5,394 nt of DNA from UBA7477 sp045602925. GTDB lineage: Bacteria; Bacillota; Clostridia; Oscillospirales; Ruminococcaceae. Under the pieces are notes generated by a model. The model searched no databases. It saw nothing but the letters and a program-made list of their open reading frames with translations, and was not told the DNA's origin. Location: the NCBI GenBank assembly GCA_045602925.1, contig JAZSCN010000015.1, forward strand, positions 1-5,394. The letters run 5' to 3'. Positions within the stretch are counted from its first letter, which is position 1; every line of letters begins with the position of its first letter. Made by a program: the position numbers and the translations under genes. Below, piece by piece: positions 5,380 to 5,394 of this stretch.

Positions 5380-5394
5380 ATGTACATGACGATT
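5380..5394 (+). CDS. 5' end of a gene cut by the window edge, possibly tnpB-like
   Basis: Only five codons are present (M-Y-M-T-I). The start is credible because GAAAGGAG with its core AAAGGAG (5366-5372) lies seven bases upstream; a second ATG at 5386 has a poorer spacing of 13. A short Met-Tyr-hydrophobic-Thr beginning is common in TnpB/OrfB proteins of IS200/IS605 elements in Firmicutes, and it agrees with the bulged-T hairpin upstream. Five residues cannot identify a family. It does not look like the start of acetate kinase or of a Y1 TnpA. The function is a guess from context. Confidence 0.4.

Overview
The window carries central carbon and amino-acid metabolism genes from a low-to-mid-GC anaerobic Firmicute. 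The protein flavour, strong Shine-Dalgarno sites, AT-rich sigma-A-type promoters and a GTP-type PEP carboxykinase suggest a Ruminococcus-like member of the Ruminococcaceae/Oscillospiraceae. This placement is an inference from sequence character, not from a search.

Layout. (1) Positions 1-1931 (+): a probable promoter, a short leader that can be drawn as an H-type pseudoknot covering the ribosome binding site, the complete pckG (GTP-dependent PEP carboxykinase), and a strong intrinsic terminator. (2) Positions 1947-3380 (-): a PLP-dependent class I-type aminotransferase (probably aspartate aminotransferase-like) convergent with pckG. It has its own bidirectional terminator and its own promoter, and a 9-bp inverted repeat lies across the proposed -35 region. 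(3) Positions 3442-4130 (-): an unrecognised three-helix membrane protein with a cysteine-rich, zinc-ribbon-like domain and an extended -10 promoter. (4) Positions 4146-5230 (+): pta (phosphate acetyltransferase), divergent from the membrane protein gene, with its own promoter, strong RBS and terminator. (5) Positions about 5231-5394 (+): a hairpin with a bulged T, a promoter-like site and the first five codons of a new gene. This looks like the left end of an IS200/IS605-type element with a tnpB-like gene cut by the window edge, but the identity is tentative.

Together pckG (PEP/oxaloacetate), the aminotransferase (oxaloacetate/aspartate, if the family guess holds) and pta (acetyl-CoA to acetyl phosphate) sit around the PEP-oxaloacetate-acetyl-CoA node of a fermenter making acetate and probably succinate. 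They are separately transcribed and not an operon. pckG and pta use strongly biased codons (about nine in ten Asn codons in pckG are AAC), as expected for highly expressed genes, while the membrane gene does not. I see no CRISPR array, tRNA or rRNA. No gene-free stretch exceeds 300 bases; the longest is 5184-5379. The window is mostly ordinary housekeeping DNA. The items most worth a second look are the pckG leader and the possible mobile element at the right edge.
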